64,000 nucleotides of DNA from Pomacea canaliculata (lineage: Eukaryota; Mollusca; Gastropoda; Architaenioglossa; Ampullariidae), in assembly GCF_003073045.1 (NCBI RefSeq), contig NC_037593.1, forward strand, positions 18,760,812 through 18,824,811. Direction: 5' to 3'. The position numbers and the translations under genes are program-made. Of the stretch, positions 1-12,336 are shown piece by piece. Each line of letters opens with the position of its first letter. Position 1 is the first letter of the stretch. Below the pieces are notes generated by a model. That model saw only the letters and a program-made list of their open reading frames with translations, did no database searches and was not told where the DNA came from.

Positions 1-1603
1 TCACTCACTCACTCTCACACTCACTCTCACACTCACTCTCACTCACTCACTCACTCTCACTCACTCTCACTCACTCACTCACTCACTCACTCACTCTCTC
101 ACTCTCACTCACTCACTCTCACTCACTCACTCACTCACTCACTCTCACTCACTCTCTCACTCACTCACTCTCACTCACTCACACTCACTCACTCACTCAC
201 TCACTCTCACTCACTCACTCTCACTCACTCACTCTCACTCACTCACTCTCACACTCACTCACTCACTCACTCTCACTCACTCTCACTCACTCACTCACTC
301 TCACACTCACTCACTCACTCACTCACTCACTCACACTCACTCACTCACTCTCACTCACTCACTCTCACACTCACTCTCACTCTCTCACTCACTCACTCTC
401 ACTCACACTCACTCACACTCACTCACTCACTCTCACACTCACTCACTCTCACTCACTCACTCTCACTCACTCTCACTCACTCTCACACTCACACTCACTC
501 TCACTCACTCACACTCACTCACTCTCACTCACTCACTCTCACACTCACTCACTCACTCACTCACTCTCACACTCACTCACACTCACTCACTCTCACTCAC
601 TCACACTCACTCTCACTCACTCACTCACTCACTCTCACTCACTCACTCTCACTCACTCACTCACACTCTCACACTCACTCTCTCACACTCACTCTCTCAC
701 TCTCACTCACTCTCACACTCTCACTCACTCTCACTCACTCTCACTCACACTCACTCACTCACTCACACTCACTCTCACTCACTCACTCACACTCACACTC
801 TCACTCACTCTCTCACACTCACTCTCACTCACACTCACTCACTCTCACTCACTCACTCTCACTCACTCACTCACTCACTCTCTCACTCACTCACTCTCTC
901 ACACTCACTCTCACTCACTCACTCACACTCACTCTCTCACTCACTCACTCTCACTCTCACTCACTCTCACACTCACTCACTCACTCTCACACTCACTCTC
1001 ACTCACTCTCACTCACTCTCACTCTCACACTCACTCTCACTCACTCACTCACTCACTCTCACTCTCACACTCTCACTCACTCTCACTCACTCTCACACTC
1101 ACTCTCTCACTCTCACTCACTCTCTCACACTCACTCACTCACTCACTCACTCACTCTCACACTCACTCTCACACTCACTCACTCACTCACTCACTCACTC
1201 TCTCACTCACTCTCACTCTCTCACACTCACTCACTCACTCTCACTCACTCTCACACTCACTCTCTCACTCACTCACTCTCACACTCACTCACTCACTCTC
1301 ACTCACTCTCACTCACTCTCACTCACTCACTCTCTCACTCACTCACTCTCACTCACTCTCACTCACTCACTCACACTCACTCTCTCACACTCACTCTCAC
1401 TCACTCTCTCACTCACTCACTCTCACTCACTCTCACTCACACTCACTCACTCTCACTCACTCTCTCACTCTCACTCACTCACTCACTCTCACTCACTCTC
1501 ACTCACTCACTCTCTCACACACTCACTCTCACTCACTCTCACTCACTCTCTCACTCACAACTCACTCTCACTCACACTCTCACTCACTCAGCTCACTCAC
1601 TCA
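1..1603. repeat. G-free CT/CA microsatellite array (TCAC/TCTCAC)
   Basis: About 1.6 kb made almost only of TCAC tetramers with irregular TC and AC insertions, giving TCAC, TCTCAC and ACAC units in no fixed higher order. The + strand has essentially no G until the edge near 1592, where the units decay before unique sequence. It touches the left window edge, so its true length is unknown. The unit order is irregular enough to look like replication slippage, not a tandem satellite with a fixed monomer. Its complement is dense in GTGAGT, the consensus 5' splice-site hexamer. Confidence 0.97.
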
Positions 1604-2000
1604 CTTTCGACGCATAACTGACTGACTGAGATACTGTGTTTGAGACTTAAGAAGGGAAGGGAAAGGCAGGCAAAATCCAAGAATGTCATCGGAGCATGAA
1701 AGCAAGTGGAAGTGAATAATACATCTCTGCAACCCCACAAAACATTAAGGACCATGTGCAATATATTCTCTCAAGATCTTCTTATCTGCTTATAAGGTAT
1801 TTTATTCATTAAAATGTTATTGATTATTCATGGGGAGTCACACAGTCTGAGACAAAGTCTGATGAAATTATTGAACACAAAGAATAAACATCTTAAGAAT
1901 GGTACTTAGTCAAGTGTGATAATGGTGTAGTTCATTGTTTTCTCTTCAACCAAAGGAACTGCTGTTGAATAAATGCATCAACTATTATTTTGTTGTACAG

Positions 2001-2206
2001 ATGGCCAGAAGATTGCCCAACATCTCTTAAAGAAGCTAAAGGCAAACAACACTCAACTTCAGATTGTTAGTAATTTGCTGAAAGATCAGGGCACCAATGT
2101 TTCTATGGCCCAGCTTTCAGATATCAACTGTAGGACCAGTGCCAGTGTTAAATTTTGTGTTTCCATTGTTGTACTGGTGATATTACTTTGTTATATATCA
2201 ATGTGA
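2001..2206 (+). CDS. Probable last exon of an unrecognised membrane-anchored protein
   Basis: A good acceptor (TTTTGTTGTACAG) ends at 2000. The frame then stays open for 68 codons to TGA at 2204-2206. The encoded piece has an amphipathic Lys/Leu-rich stretch (DGQKIAQHLLKKLKANN), then a polar stretch, then a hydrophobic C-terminus (VKFCVSIVVLVILLCY) that looks like a tail-anchor or final membrane helix. AATAAA follows at 2331-2336. An intronless 77-aa reading from ATG at 1973 is possible but would use the splice signal as coding sequence. Earlier exons would lie left of or beyond the microsatellite. The family was not recognised. Confidence 0.45.
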
Positions 2207-2330
2207 ATGACAGTGCCTTCAGCCACTGATTTTGTTTGTATACCTGTACTTCACCTGCAAATAAGAAACTTTGAATTTCTTGTAATGTTACGTGAATCAT
2301 GAGATGAAGGGGGAAGGTTTTGAAACTGCA

Positions 2331-2336
2331 AATAAA
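2331..2336 (+). promoter_or_regulatory. Candidate poly(A) signal for the 2001-2206 exon
   Basis: AATAAA lies 125 bases after the TGA of the putative terminal exon. It is the first such hexamer downstream and fits a short 3' UTR. Confidence 0.45.
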
Positions 2337-2456
2337 TTAAATGAGTTTCAGTTGCAAACTATAATTTGTTGTTATTGTTGTTGCTCTTTTTCCCTCTCTT
2401 ACTCCTTTTCGTTGGGTTGTCCAAAATGAAACAAACCATACTAGAGCCAAACTAAC

Positions 2457-2651
2457 AGTGGTGTATGAGGAAAGAAAGAAAGAGAAGATAAAAAGAAAGA
2501 CAAAAAAGCAATAAAAATAAAGTTTGAAAATTTCATTGTCTTTGTTTGTGTTATTTGCGCTGTTCATCCTTCTCTCCTTTATATATTCTAGTTTTGTTTG
2601 TTTGTGGAAAATACATTCAGTCCTGACCATGACAGTATGTTCAGATAGAAG
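2457..2651 (+). repeat. Copy 1 of an unclassified dispersed repeat (about 190 bp)
   Basis: This stretch aligns with 33166-33349 in the same orientation. Both share a purine-rich lead (AAAGAAAGAAAG type), then AAAGCAATAAAA, GTTTGTGT, GCTGTTCATCCTTCT, and end in CAGTCCT followed by GACAGTATGTTCAGATA. No terminal inverted repeat, target duplication or coding frame was seen, so the family is unknown. The two copies differ by many small indels, which suggests age. Confidence 0.6.
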
Positions 2652-3585
2652 TCTTTCTGCTCTCTTTTTCTCTCATCTCTCTCCCTACCTCTCTCTGTTC
2701 TGTGTTCCCCATGTCCCTCTTTCTATCTCTCTGTCTCTCTTTTCTCTCTTCCTCTCTCCATTCTTTGTTCCCTATATCTCTTTTTCTGTCGGCCTGTCTA
2801 TTTTTCTGTCTGCCTCTCTTTTCATCTATATCCTCTATTCCTCTCCCCTCCTCTCTCTCCCGGTTCGTCATTTCTCGTGGAGAAGGGAGGTTCCCGTGCT
2901 TTTGGTGTGAGTCTGGGTAGAGAATCGTGACTAATTACTCAGTGCTGCATGTACCTTGCTGTCGCAGTCTCAGGGGAAGAGCATATTTTCCTGTCGAGTT
3001 TTATTCAAGCATTAAAAGCCGGTCGTCAAGATTGGGGACCCAGTGAGTTGGAGACATCCCGGAATAGCCGGTAAGATGCACGAGGACGGGCTAAAAAGAA
3101 AAAAGAAATCAGGCTTCTGCCTCTAGGATAAATTCTTTCACGATTGGCTGGAAGACTGAGTTAAGAGGTAATATACTGTATGTAAATTATCGAACGTTTC
3201 AAACTTCCTTACTTTACATTGATCATAATCCTCTGGTCAGATTGAAGACTGGAGAACAGATTCTATGAAACACAGAGAAAAAGAGGAAAAAACATGGGTA
3301 GATAAATATATACATAGAGAGATTCCTTGCTGGAAATTACTGATAAATAACAATGACAATTCACTTCGACTTATGGTAAGGTTTTCTACATTTCTTGCGA
3401 CAAGAGATGAAGGTAATATTAATGACAGTGATGATAATAGTGACGACAGTGGTGATGATGGTACAGATTTGTGTATAAACATTTTTGGTTGCAGGCAAAT
3501 TTCTCTGCAAACTTATATCAACATTCTATCCCTGTCCTACACAAGAAAGTGTTGGTTATCACCTGTGACATTTATGTTTTATTAA

Positions 3586-3699
3586 CTGCCGGCAACAGCA
3601 GCCACAACCACGGGGAAAAAACCTGCAGCAGGAGGCGGCTCTTCAGGTCCGCCGCGCAATTTGCCTCGGCATAATTTGCCTACACTGAATTGCAGGCAG
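3586..3699. mobile_element. piggyBac-type MITE (114 bp)
   Basis: A short element lies between two TTAA tetranucleotides (3582-3585 and 3700-3703), the duplication expected of piggyBac transposons. Its ends, CTGCCGGCAA and TTGCAGGCAG, are inverted repeats matching at 9 of 10 positions. There is no coding capacity. The family call rests on TTAA plus short inverted ends only. Confidence 0.5.
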
Positions 3700-4390
3700 T
3701 TAATAATGAAGCCTCTTGGTTTAGTTAAGAACAAACATCTGAAGTAGAGGACAGCCATCACTCAGTATCGCCCCAAACTGCCGCTGGTAGAGCTGCAAAG
3801 TCTATTTTCGTAGTCCTGTATAGGAGTAGTATGGAGATTAAGTTCTTCGAGAAGAAGCGATTCGGAAAACTAAGCCAGGGTGATGGTGTTTGGAAGTAAA
3901 GCTAAGCGAAACTGTCCAAACGAGCTGAGATGGGGGCCAACATTATTGCTGTTTTGCTTAAAGCAGGCCCCGCTTTCATCGAATAAACTAAATCATTATT
4001 AAGATAGCGATGAAACTTTGAAAAAAAAAATTGTTAACTTCATTATCTCTCACGTGCTATTGTCCCATAATGTGTCATCTTGCTTCCTGCTCCCCAGGAT
4101 TTCTCAATTTTGTCCGCTATTCTCCTGCTTGCTGTGGGTCCCCCACCACCGAGCTCTTCTTAAACAAGTATTTGGGATCCTAATGGCCCACATTTTCTTC
4201 CAGATATTCTAGGGGTTTGCAGTTCTGCCTACTGCATTTCACGATAAAAACTATATGTTCAGTATTACAAATCAATATGAAATCTTGTTGTACAAGGTTG
4301 ATATTATTATGTGTTTGGTGTTCTTGGCAGTCTTTTAGAAAATCGCATAAGAACTGCGGCAAAGAGGATTATGTGTTATATGAATCCCAT

Positions 4391-4410
4391 TCTTCTTCTT
4401 CTTCTTCTTC

Positions 4411-4451
<41 letters not shown>

Positions 4452-4465
4452 TATTTATTTTTTAT
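4391..4465 (+). repeat. Compound (TTC)n(TTA)n(TTTA)n microsatellite
   Basis: About seven TTC units run into about thirteen TTA units and then TTTA-like units. Confidence 0.95.
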
Positions 4466-7125
4466 TTATATTAACATTAGTAATAGTAAGTAGATTTCCT
4501 CTGGTAGAATTTATTTTTAGGCATTAGGATTGGAATTAAATGCCGAAAACTAATCTAGCAGAAAAATTGTGGGACACATGAAAGAAACAATCTGTCAGAT
4601 TTGTCTGTCAATACAATTTTCAGGACACCCTGAAGTTTTTCCAAACTTTAATTGACCTTAAAAAAAAGCGTGAATCTTTATCAGCAGCGGCATACAAATT
4701 CAAAAGTAAAAACTGTCCGCGCTAAACGCGAGCGAAATAATAAAAATAAATGTGGAGGACATCTCTGGAATATTTGATACAATTATCCAAATTTTGCTTT
4801 GACTTCAGGGGACATGACCACAAACGTGTTCAGACAAACCACTGTGAGTGCAGTGTCCACGTGACAATACACGCGAGGTTTTCTTTCATCTTTCACCAAG
4901 TCTCGCGAGAACTCGAGATAAAGGACAGTCGTGATGTCACAGACATCAAAGAGTGTGCACTGCTTTCTAACTTTGATGACAGTTATGTTTTTATCTCTGT
5001 TTTACAATGTTATTTCATTACAAATGAAGCCTCATTTTGATAATAAATGATGCTAATGACACAGAGAGCGAGAGAGAAACGAGGATAAGAGGGAGATAAC
5101 GAGAACAAACAGAAAAAAAGGGACTGACATGGCTGAACAAACCAACTTTATACACTTTCATCGAAAGAAGTATATCACTTGATCTGTGGGAGTGAAATGT
5201 TAGGGGTGAGCAATGAAAATAGAAGACAAAACAAAGCCGCAATGAAGGACTCACGCATCAGAATGCAAACTGTGAAATGTGTGCCGGTGTGATTTTGTGT
5301 GCGAATTCTGAGCTGAAAATAATAATAAAAAAGGTTAATAAAAAGGTCAGGACAGAAGATGCACTTTGTACCAGGGTCTCTGTGATGCAAGGGCAGAAGT
5401 GTTAGTGGTTGAGCCTTGAAGCAGGTTTAAGAAAGGCAGGTTCGTAACTGAGTTTAACTCCTAAAGCTGTCAAGCTTCCAGACTTCGTCACGTCCACAAC
5501 GAGGAGAATCTTGAGCAGTTATGTGGGCTTTGCTATTGGGTGATGTGAATGAAAACCATTCTTTTTCCCCAAAGTGCGTTTGTGAACGATTGTTAACACA
5601 ATTCCGAGGAGGGTTGTCAATCCTTAAAATATTGTCCAGTTTTTTAGACTTTCAATTTAAGCTACGCAAACGGAATTTAAATTTGTTTTCTTGTTTACAG
5701 GAAAGGGCTTTACATTTTGGGAGTTCAGCTTTAGCGACTCTTTACTGTCAGTTCACTTCTGCGCTGACATCGGGAGGACAGGACTACAGTTAAAAATTGC
5801 CTTCCCCCGGGCCACGAGGCGTAAAGAACAGCTCTTTCCTCTCCTGCCTCCGATAGCATCTCACGTGGCAGCCCTCGGCTTTTACTTCTGCTGTCGAATG
5901 AAGGAGTGATGGAAAATGAAGTAAGGGATTGCCAAGCGTTGATACCGTCCTAAGGTAGAAAAATGTAAAACGGTTATGTGGGGATCTGTCCAAACATTAC
6001 TGAAGGTAGAAAATATGAAATGTTTATTTCAAAACGTTTGCAAGCATAATGAAAACAGTAGGTAGTGGGTCATATAAGCAAGTTGGCCATCTGACTACAA
6101 TCTCTCTCTTGTACATTCACTCACCAATCCATTTTTCTCCCTTCTTCTATCTTGTGTTTTACATGTACTTCTCTCTCTTCTGCTGTGTGTGTGTTTATGC
6201 GTGCGTGTGTAATACGTGTGTGTGTGTGAAACAGAGAGCGCCCAGTGCAAGTGCTTGCACTAATGAGCTCATGAGGGTGCAAATCCACTTGATAAAACTG
6301 GAAAGAACTGCGAAAAGTCTCTTTAGGCGGAGAAAGCTCCAAACTGGACACGAAATCAGACAATTTCCTATCAAAATCAGATTCGTGTGGCTTGTACGAA
6401 TTTTGTTCCTTGATGTAAAATATACATAACGAAACGCGAAAACAGCAGTACTTAAAAAACAGAAGAAAAGAAGAAAAATTGTAGGTAAGCAGCAACAGCA
6501 GTAAAAATAAAGATGACGACACAAACTGTCAGGTTACTATCAGGTTAATATCAGGTTACAGGGGTTAATTCGGCTAAACGCTCTTAATAAGTCGGAAGTA
6601 CATACAAAGCAGGTCGGCAGTATATCAGTAATATCGGTGCAATGAGCAGGAATCCTGGTTAAAGTCTGATTAACATGCCAAAGCCAATCCAGGCAAGATT
6701 AGTTACATGATATGTCCCAACAGTAACAAATTAGTGACATGATAATTTGTTAGTATTTTGAAGAATTAGATATGTGACATGATAAAACAATGAAAGACGA
6801 TAAAGATTAATTACTGATATCCATAGAAGCAAAAATATAGTCAAAAAAAAATTTCGGTAACTTCACAGGTCTCTTCTCGTACATCAGCTCCGTGAATGCA
6901 CTTCAGAGACGGAGTTCTTATCTATTATAAACGGACAACATTTGTGACACTTGTCATCATTGACTGTACAAGATAGTCTGAGATTTCGGCACAAAAATCG
7001 TAGCCGAGCTCACGCTTTTAGTCATCATTTGTCTTGAAGAGGCTGTTGATGCTCTAGCACAAACAATCCATGGCAGAATGATCCCATCGTTGTTTGAGAA
7101 TGTGTTGCATGCAAGGCTGACACCA

Positions 7126-9998
7126 CTACGGCACTGGGCGGACGGTGAGGTCCTCCTGGTGTTGCCGGCGAAGCTTGTCGCCGATGATGACGGCCACGAA
7201 GACCGTCAGACAGGCCGACACGATGGAGAATGCGATGGGCCACTCCAGACGACCAACAAAGGTGCTGCGCAGCGGGTAGCGAGCTAGACCTGAAGACTTC
7301 TTCAGAAATACCGCCATTCCGATCAAGACAGAAGTTGCTGAATGACAGAAGAAGTAAACAAGAGTTAAAATCGTGATCGCTGACAGTGTCGCTGTTACTA
7401 GCGACCACTAGGCTGTTAAAATTACATCTTTACAAATTGAAAAGAACAGGTTCAGAACTCTGCTGATGACTGCTCAGGGGAGGAACCCACCTGAAGCCGC
7501 GAGTAGGAAGACAGAAAGGCGGCGCAGCAAAAGGAAGAGTTCTAACTCGCTTCTCAGGTTGGTCACCACGAGACAGGCTGCCGCCAGCAGGCAGAACCCA
7601 ACGGCCACACTCTCAAACACCTAAGTTACTTGTAGCCAGGCTGCAACGACATGGAGGACAGAACACATTAACCACTTAAGTGCTGATTTAAGGAATTAAA
7701 CAGTAGTCAGCAGGACAAACCACTTTTTCGTTACATATCAAACCACATTTCGCTACATTACCATATTTTTCAAATAATCAGCTGTAATTTTTTTCTTTTT
7801 AAATTTCTAAGATAGATACAAGTAACTACTTATTTTAATCTTTTTAATTGTATTTGTTTTTGAAGCATTGGCAAAGGCAAAAGAGAAGATCTGGATATTT
7901 TTCCTGAAGGATCCTACACCTCGTATAGTCATATAAATACAAAGTGCAAAGTGCATACACCACACCTAAATGCACAATAATAATAAGTCTGTTAAATGAG
8001 GAACAGAAATAATTAAACACTTCTATGTAACAGTTGTTATAAACCTGAACAAGATTGAACGAAAAATATAAAATACTTCTTATCCTTTCATCAGACGGTT
8101 ATATTTAATGGTGGAACAGAAAACGAGGAATAATACCGGGGTTAATTGCCGCTTTCCGCTAACACTCTCAACTTACTGCTCCGGGGTGAGGGTGGGGACT
8201 GAGGCTTACTCGCGGCACTAAACTCATCAACATCTACAACCTGCTCGTATCGTCAGGACCATCTGTCCACACCCTGAGAACTTCTTGCCCACGGCACCCA
8301 CAGCTGTTACTCGGATGCGGAGAAAGTGTTTACTGTCTGAAGTGAGAAGTACTGGATATTTCTAGGCGTCCCCTTACCACCACTACAGTCCCTCTATTAA
8401 TGTTTCTAGATTAGGTCTAGAGTAGTGCTTTAACAGTCCTCCTGCAAAGTTCTTTTCTCTTCACACACTTTCCCCCATCTCCATCTGAACACGAGGCTCG
8501 ATGATAACCATCCTCGGTGTCAGTCCGCGCAGCTCGGTCTGAGTGCACGTGACACTCGTACATCGCAACACCGGGTCCATCGCAAACAATAAAATGTGTA
8601 CGTTAATTACACCCCTAAGGGTTTGATAGTTTACTGTCTGGTTAAACCTCTACACCATCCTATTAATACCCGCTCAGACAGCAAATCAATTGAGTTTTTT
8701 ACAGTTTTGTTCTGGAGTTCTCACCGGTGGTCCTACTACAGCTTTCCTGTCTTCATCTGCTAAACTGTTCTTCAACCTTAATGTGCTAACGTTTAGTGTT
8801 ACAGAGAAACGGGAATAAATCTGAGCGATGAAAGTTGTAAACAATACATTCATTTCTGTCGACTAAAGTTTTGATAACAATTAGGTATTCATGCTACCAA
8901 AAACAAAAACAACAGAAAATATATATTCATCTTAAGCACGGAGCTGCACCACTGTGAGAAAGAAGTCGAATGGTATTTTGAGAGTTATCTTTTCTAAGAG
9001 TAGCTGGCTATTTAACACAAGTAATTAAACTATTATTTAATCTGTGGCAGCTTTGAAACGCTTTACAAACTCACTACTGACAGATATTAGCTAGTTTCAT
9101 TAAATAATTGAAGCATACGAGAATGTGCATCTCCCGCAAACATGAAGTTAATATTATTACCACCCAAAAAAAAAAAAAAATGTACGAGATCCCAGATAAA
9201 ATGTCAAGGTTCCTAGACACACAGCCGTCTACATCTAGATAATGCTAATCGAATACAATTTTTGTTTTATTTTTAAAGTTGAAACATTAGAAGGATCTTA
9301 CTACTTCACTGTTGAAATTTTTTACTCTCTTTTCCCTTATCAATAAAAACAAACGAAAACAACACAAACAAAAACAAACTGCGAAGTAAGCAAATATAAA
9401 GTAGTGTGTCACAATAAGCAAATGTAACAGTTTGTTACAATAATTCGATACAACTGAAGACTATTGATGCATATTATGTCTGGAAGGATTTTGACGGGAA
9501 CAGACGGATGTTACTACATTGGGTATCTCTCTCTTCCTCATTCTATCTATATATATATAATCCATACTCAGGCAAACACCTACTTCACAACTGATTTTTA
9601 GAACATTCCAAATCAATCATTTGTTAATGTCACAATTACTTTGATAATAAGAAAACACGTTACGTACAAAGCAAAATTATTTGTAGTTTATATTAAAGAC
9701 AAAAGAATGTCTGCTCAAGTTTCTGATAATATTTTTTCTTTCTTCGAAACGAACCGTTTGATCCTGATGTGTCTGTAGGAATCTCATTGCAGTCGCCCTC
9801 CACGCAAATGACCGTCACCCACAAGCCGTAGGTCGTGGTGCTGGCGTTGATGGAGCCACTGTCGTTGGCCGGGTAGACCCACCAGCCCGGCACCAGCATC
9901 CCCACCAGCTGGGAGCCAACTGATAGCAGAATGCAGAGGAGGATGACCACATCCCCCATCACTGCCATCTCCCCCTGCTTCTTCTTGCCGTCCGTCAT
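7126..9998 (-). CDS. PMP22/claudin-type tetraspan protein, in-frame stop in exon 2
   Basis: Three exons join in matching phase (1,1): 9998-9755, 7640-7491 and 7337-7126, giving 201 codons plus stop. Helix 1 is at about residues 17-37. The first loop has the family signature: W39 W40, then G58-L59-W60, then C65 and C70. Exon 2 starts AWLQVT, as family members do before helix 2 (VFESVAVGFCLLAAACLVV). Helices 3 and 4 follow, with a short basic tail ending VRPVP. The family includes junction and myelin membrane proteins; the subfamily is not clear. Exon 1 starts after a CAG acceptor at 10007-10009, so an untranslated exon lies upstream. Codon 88 is TAG (7623-7621), where relatives have Gln or Arg. 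The alternative acceptor right after it also leads to a stop. The locus is therefore a very recent pseudogene, a polymorphic null or a base error. Confidence 0.8.
7641..9754 (-). other. First intron of the tetraspan gene, no further exon seen
   Basis: About 2.1 kb between a GTTCGT donor and a GTTGCAG acceptor. Phases on the two sides match, so no extra exon is needed. Poly(A) and poly(T) runs occur (for example 9166-9180), but no recognisable element was found. Confidence 0.55.
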
Positions 9999-10754
9999 CG
10001 TCTTTCCTGCAAACACACAGACGGACACACCTACAACATGGCAAACAGCAACACATTGTACATCATTCATCCCAACACAGCTCTTCAAGCTAGTTTGAAT
10101 AGTGAGATAAACATCTGTACTGAAATAACAATTATGGGTACTTCTATGATTTGGTTTCATTATAGTAATTCTTATCAACTTCGATTAAAACTTAAAATGC
10201 AACAAATTGTAGATTATTTAGCAAAAGGCAAGAGCATTGTGTACTTAAAATAACTACAAAGAATGTTTTTTTTTTTGTTTTTTTTTATAACTGTCGTCAA
10301 CGCCTTTACAGACTCCGATGTTAGATAAAGCATTAAAAATATTTCAATCTCAACAATCGAAATTTTATGTCAATCAAGTCAATGGACAACATTTATAAAT
10401 ACTCTGCTTTAATATCCATAGTCTATCTGTGAAGTAACTTACAACTACTCTTAGATATATAAAAGTAAACACATCTTAACAATTTTAAAGTTCTCGAGGA
10501 AAAGAAAAACTTATACTTAAATAGAACCCAACGAATTTTAAACTGAAATCCGTTGGCCTGTCAGCCTCTAGCCATCTTACGAAAAGCGAAGGAAGCTGCT
10601 AGAGTACTGATGTTGTCGAGAGAAATACAAAGTTTAAAAGACAGAGCTATGTCATACCCCACCGGATTCAGCAGAAAATGCTCTTTCGCGCTCACCCAGG
10701 AACCGGATGGTATTTTGTACGTGGTTCGCGAACTACATTATTTCAAAAGTGACT

Positions 10755-11010
10755 AAGGTGACCAGACGTTTCGGGGGCGAAAGCGGGACACGTGCCGATG
10801 GTGGTGTCGTCACCGTCAAAGAACGCCGAAAAAAGTGAGGGGGCGCTGTGAGGGGCCTTTCCTCTGACTTTGCCGGATGCGAATCAGCGTACGGTATTCA
10901 GATTTTTAAAGACAACCGGGACATTCGATGGACTTGCCAGAAAGCCAGAAAGTGGGACATTGGGCGTCCAGCCCGATGAGGAGGCGGGACACGAGGCCTA
11001 AAGCGGGACG
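10755..11010 (+). mobile_element. hAT-like MITE, copy A (longer, right end decayed)
   Basis: Starts with AAGGTGACCAGACG and contains repeated GCGGGACA-type motifs. It is the reverse complement of 13861-14064 over most of its length. It carries about 65 extra internal bases (near 10830-10900) that the other copy lacks, and its right terminal repeat is no longer recognisable. AGGTGACCAGA-type ends are usual for hAT non-autonomous elements. A short open frame through it repeats in the other copy only because the DNA repeats. Confidence 0.6.
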
Positions 11011-12336
11011 ATATTTTGGGTCGCATTATTGTGCTTTAGAACTGTTTAAATTTATTAAGAAATACAATATGTATACATCACTATTCGTTGTGAAAGCTTG
11101 TGAGCGCGAGCACAAATACTGAGCACAACCATAAAACACGTGACATTGCACACCGCGCGTGGCTTGCCGATTTTCGTGTCGGGTACCATTTATCCTCACA
11201 AAATGCACATTATTCTCCCTGTCACACAAATCAAGCACATACGCTGAACATACGTTGTTCCTTATTGTGATTTAAAAGGGATATTTCTGTTCCTAATAGT
11301 CCATGAAATACTTTGAATTTAAAACGAGCCATTTTTATGCGATCGCCCGCTGTCCACCAGCAGGAAGGCGTGTACGTGTGACGGTACCTAGATAAAGCAC
11401 ACGGCATCAACTGTGTGATATCTTCAACGAATTGCTCAAAGAAACGGTTATGGCAGTAGATGAATGTGGCAATAAAAACATGTAGGTGAAAACCGAAAGA
11501 CCGCAAACAAGCAAACAGTTTGCACAATGACGAAGTTGTGTCAAATAATAGGCAGAAAATTTACAACAGGTCAACGTAGACACCCACAAATGTTTCTGTG
11601 TGTATGTATGCGTGTCTGTGTGCATGAATGTTTCTCTATGTTTGTGTGCCTCTATCTGAGACTCTGACCTCAAGACTAAACACTCCTAACCCTTAACCTT
11701 TACATGGTTTAATTGTTATTTTGTTTTCATATAGGGGCAGAACGGGACTGTGGATATGGTTAAACGGGTCAGATACAAACGTAAGAAGACTTTTTTAAAG
11801 ACGTAGTTTAGGTTTTGCTTAGTGCAAAAGTGTGCACACAGCTTTCGTTGACCGAATGCTTACCATATTTACTGTAAATAGAATGAGATGTGACTCCTCG
11901 CGGGAATGTGTAGATGCGTGTGTGGTCACGTACGTGTATGTGTGTGAGTGTGTGAGTGAAACAGGATTTATAACAATTAGAAGGAGGTGATAGCACAGTG
12001 AGAGGCTCGTGGTACCTGGGTGTCACTAGCACGCACGTCCACGTCACAGTACGTACAGCAAATGAAGGGGGCGGTTCCCGGATCACGTTGCTGCGCAGAC
12101 AAGTGGCGAGGAATATTTTGTGGCTCGTCTTATCTTTACCATATGTGTTTACCTCTCTTTTCTGTTCCTGCGACCGTGATTTTCAGTGCGTGGTAGGCTG
12201 TATAGACAAAGTTATACGAGGACCTGTACAAACAACTGGATTTCTTAAACCCTGGATCTGGGAGAATATTGGTTGTGAGAAGCCCAAGGAGTCTAAGAAA
12301 ATTAACATAAATAAGAAGAGGCACTTGCTTGAAAAT
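11011..12336. other. Interval upstream of amnionless, probable promoter and 5' UTR
   Basis: No gene was found. A TGTG-rich patch occurs near 11925-11960. The frame around amnionless exon 1 is open upstream of its ATG (11998-12477), but this adds no family-like sequence, so it is read as 5' UTR. Confidence 0.5.

Larger units (their letters stand above)
2337..7125. other. Gene-free stretch with simple repeats and small elements
   Basis: No open frame here has convincing splice flanks, codon character or a recognisable motif. It holds a pyrimidine-rich run (about 2645-2860), a dispersed repeat (2457-2651), a short piggyBac-type element (3586-3699), a GAT-rich patch (3415-3465) and a TTC/TTA microsatellite (4391-4465). 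Nothing else stands out. Confidence 0.6.

Noticed and set aside
1-1603. CRISPR-like or fixed-unit tandem array
   Set aside because: Units are 4-6 bp and irregular with no unique spacers; it is a microsatellite.
2524-2920. Long + strand frame in CT-rich DNA (128 codons)
   Set aside because: Ser/Leu/Phe low-complexity translation of a pyrimidine tract, mirrored by an Arg/Glu-rich frame on the other strand.
5521-5909. Two + strand open frames of 70-90 codons
   Set aside because: A TTTACAG acceptor-like site is present at about 5700, but no family, donor or partner exon could be found.
6049-6524. Overlapping open frames on both strands of 100-130 codons
   Set aside because: Low-complexity, Cys/Val and Leu/Phe-rich translations of TG- and T-rich DNA, no splice support or motif.
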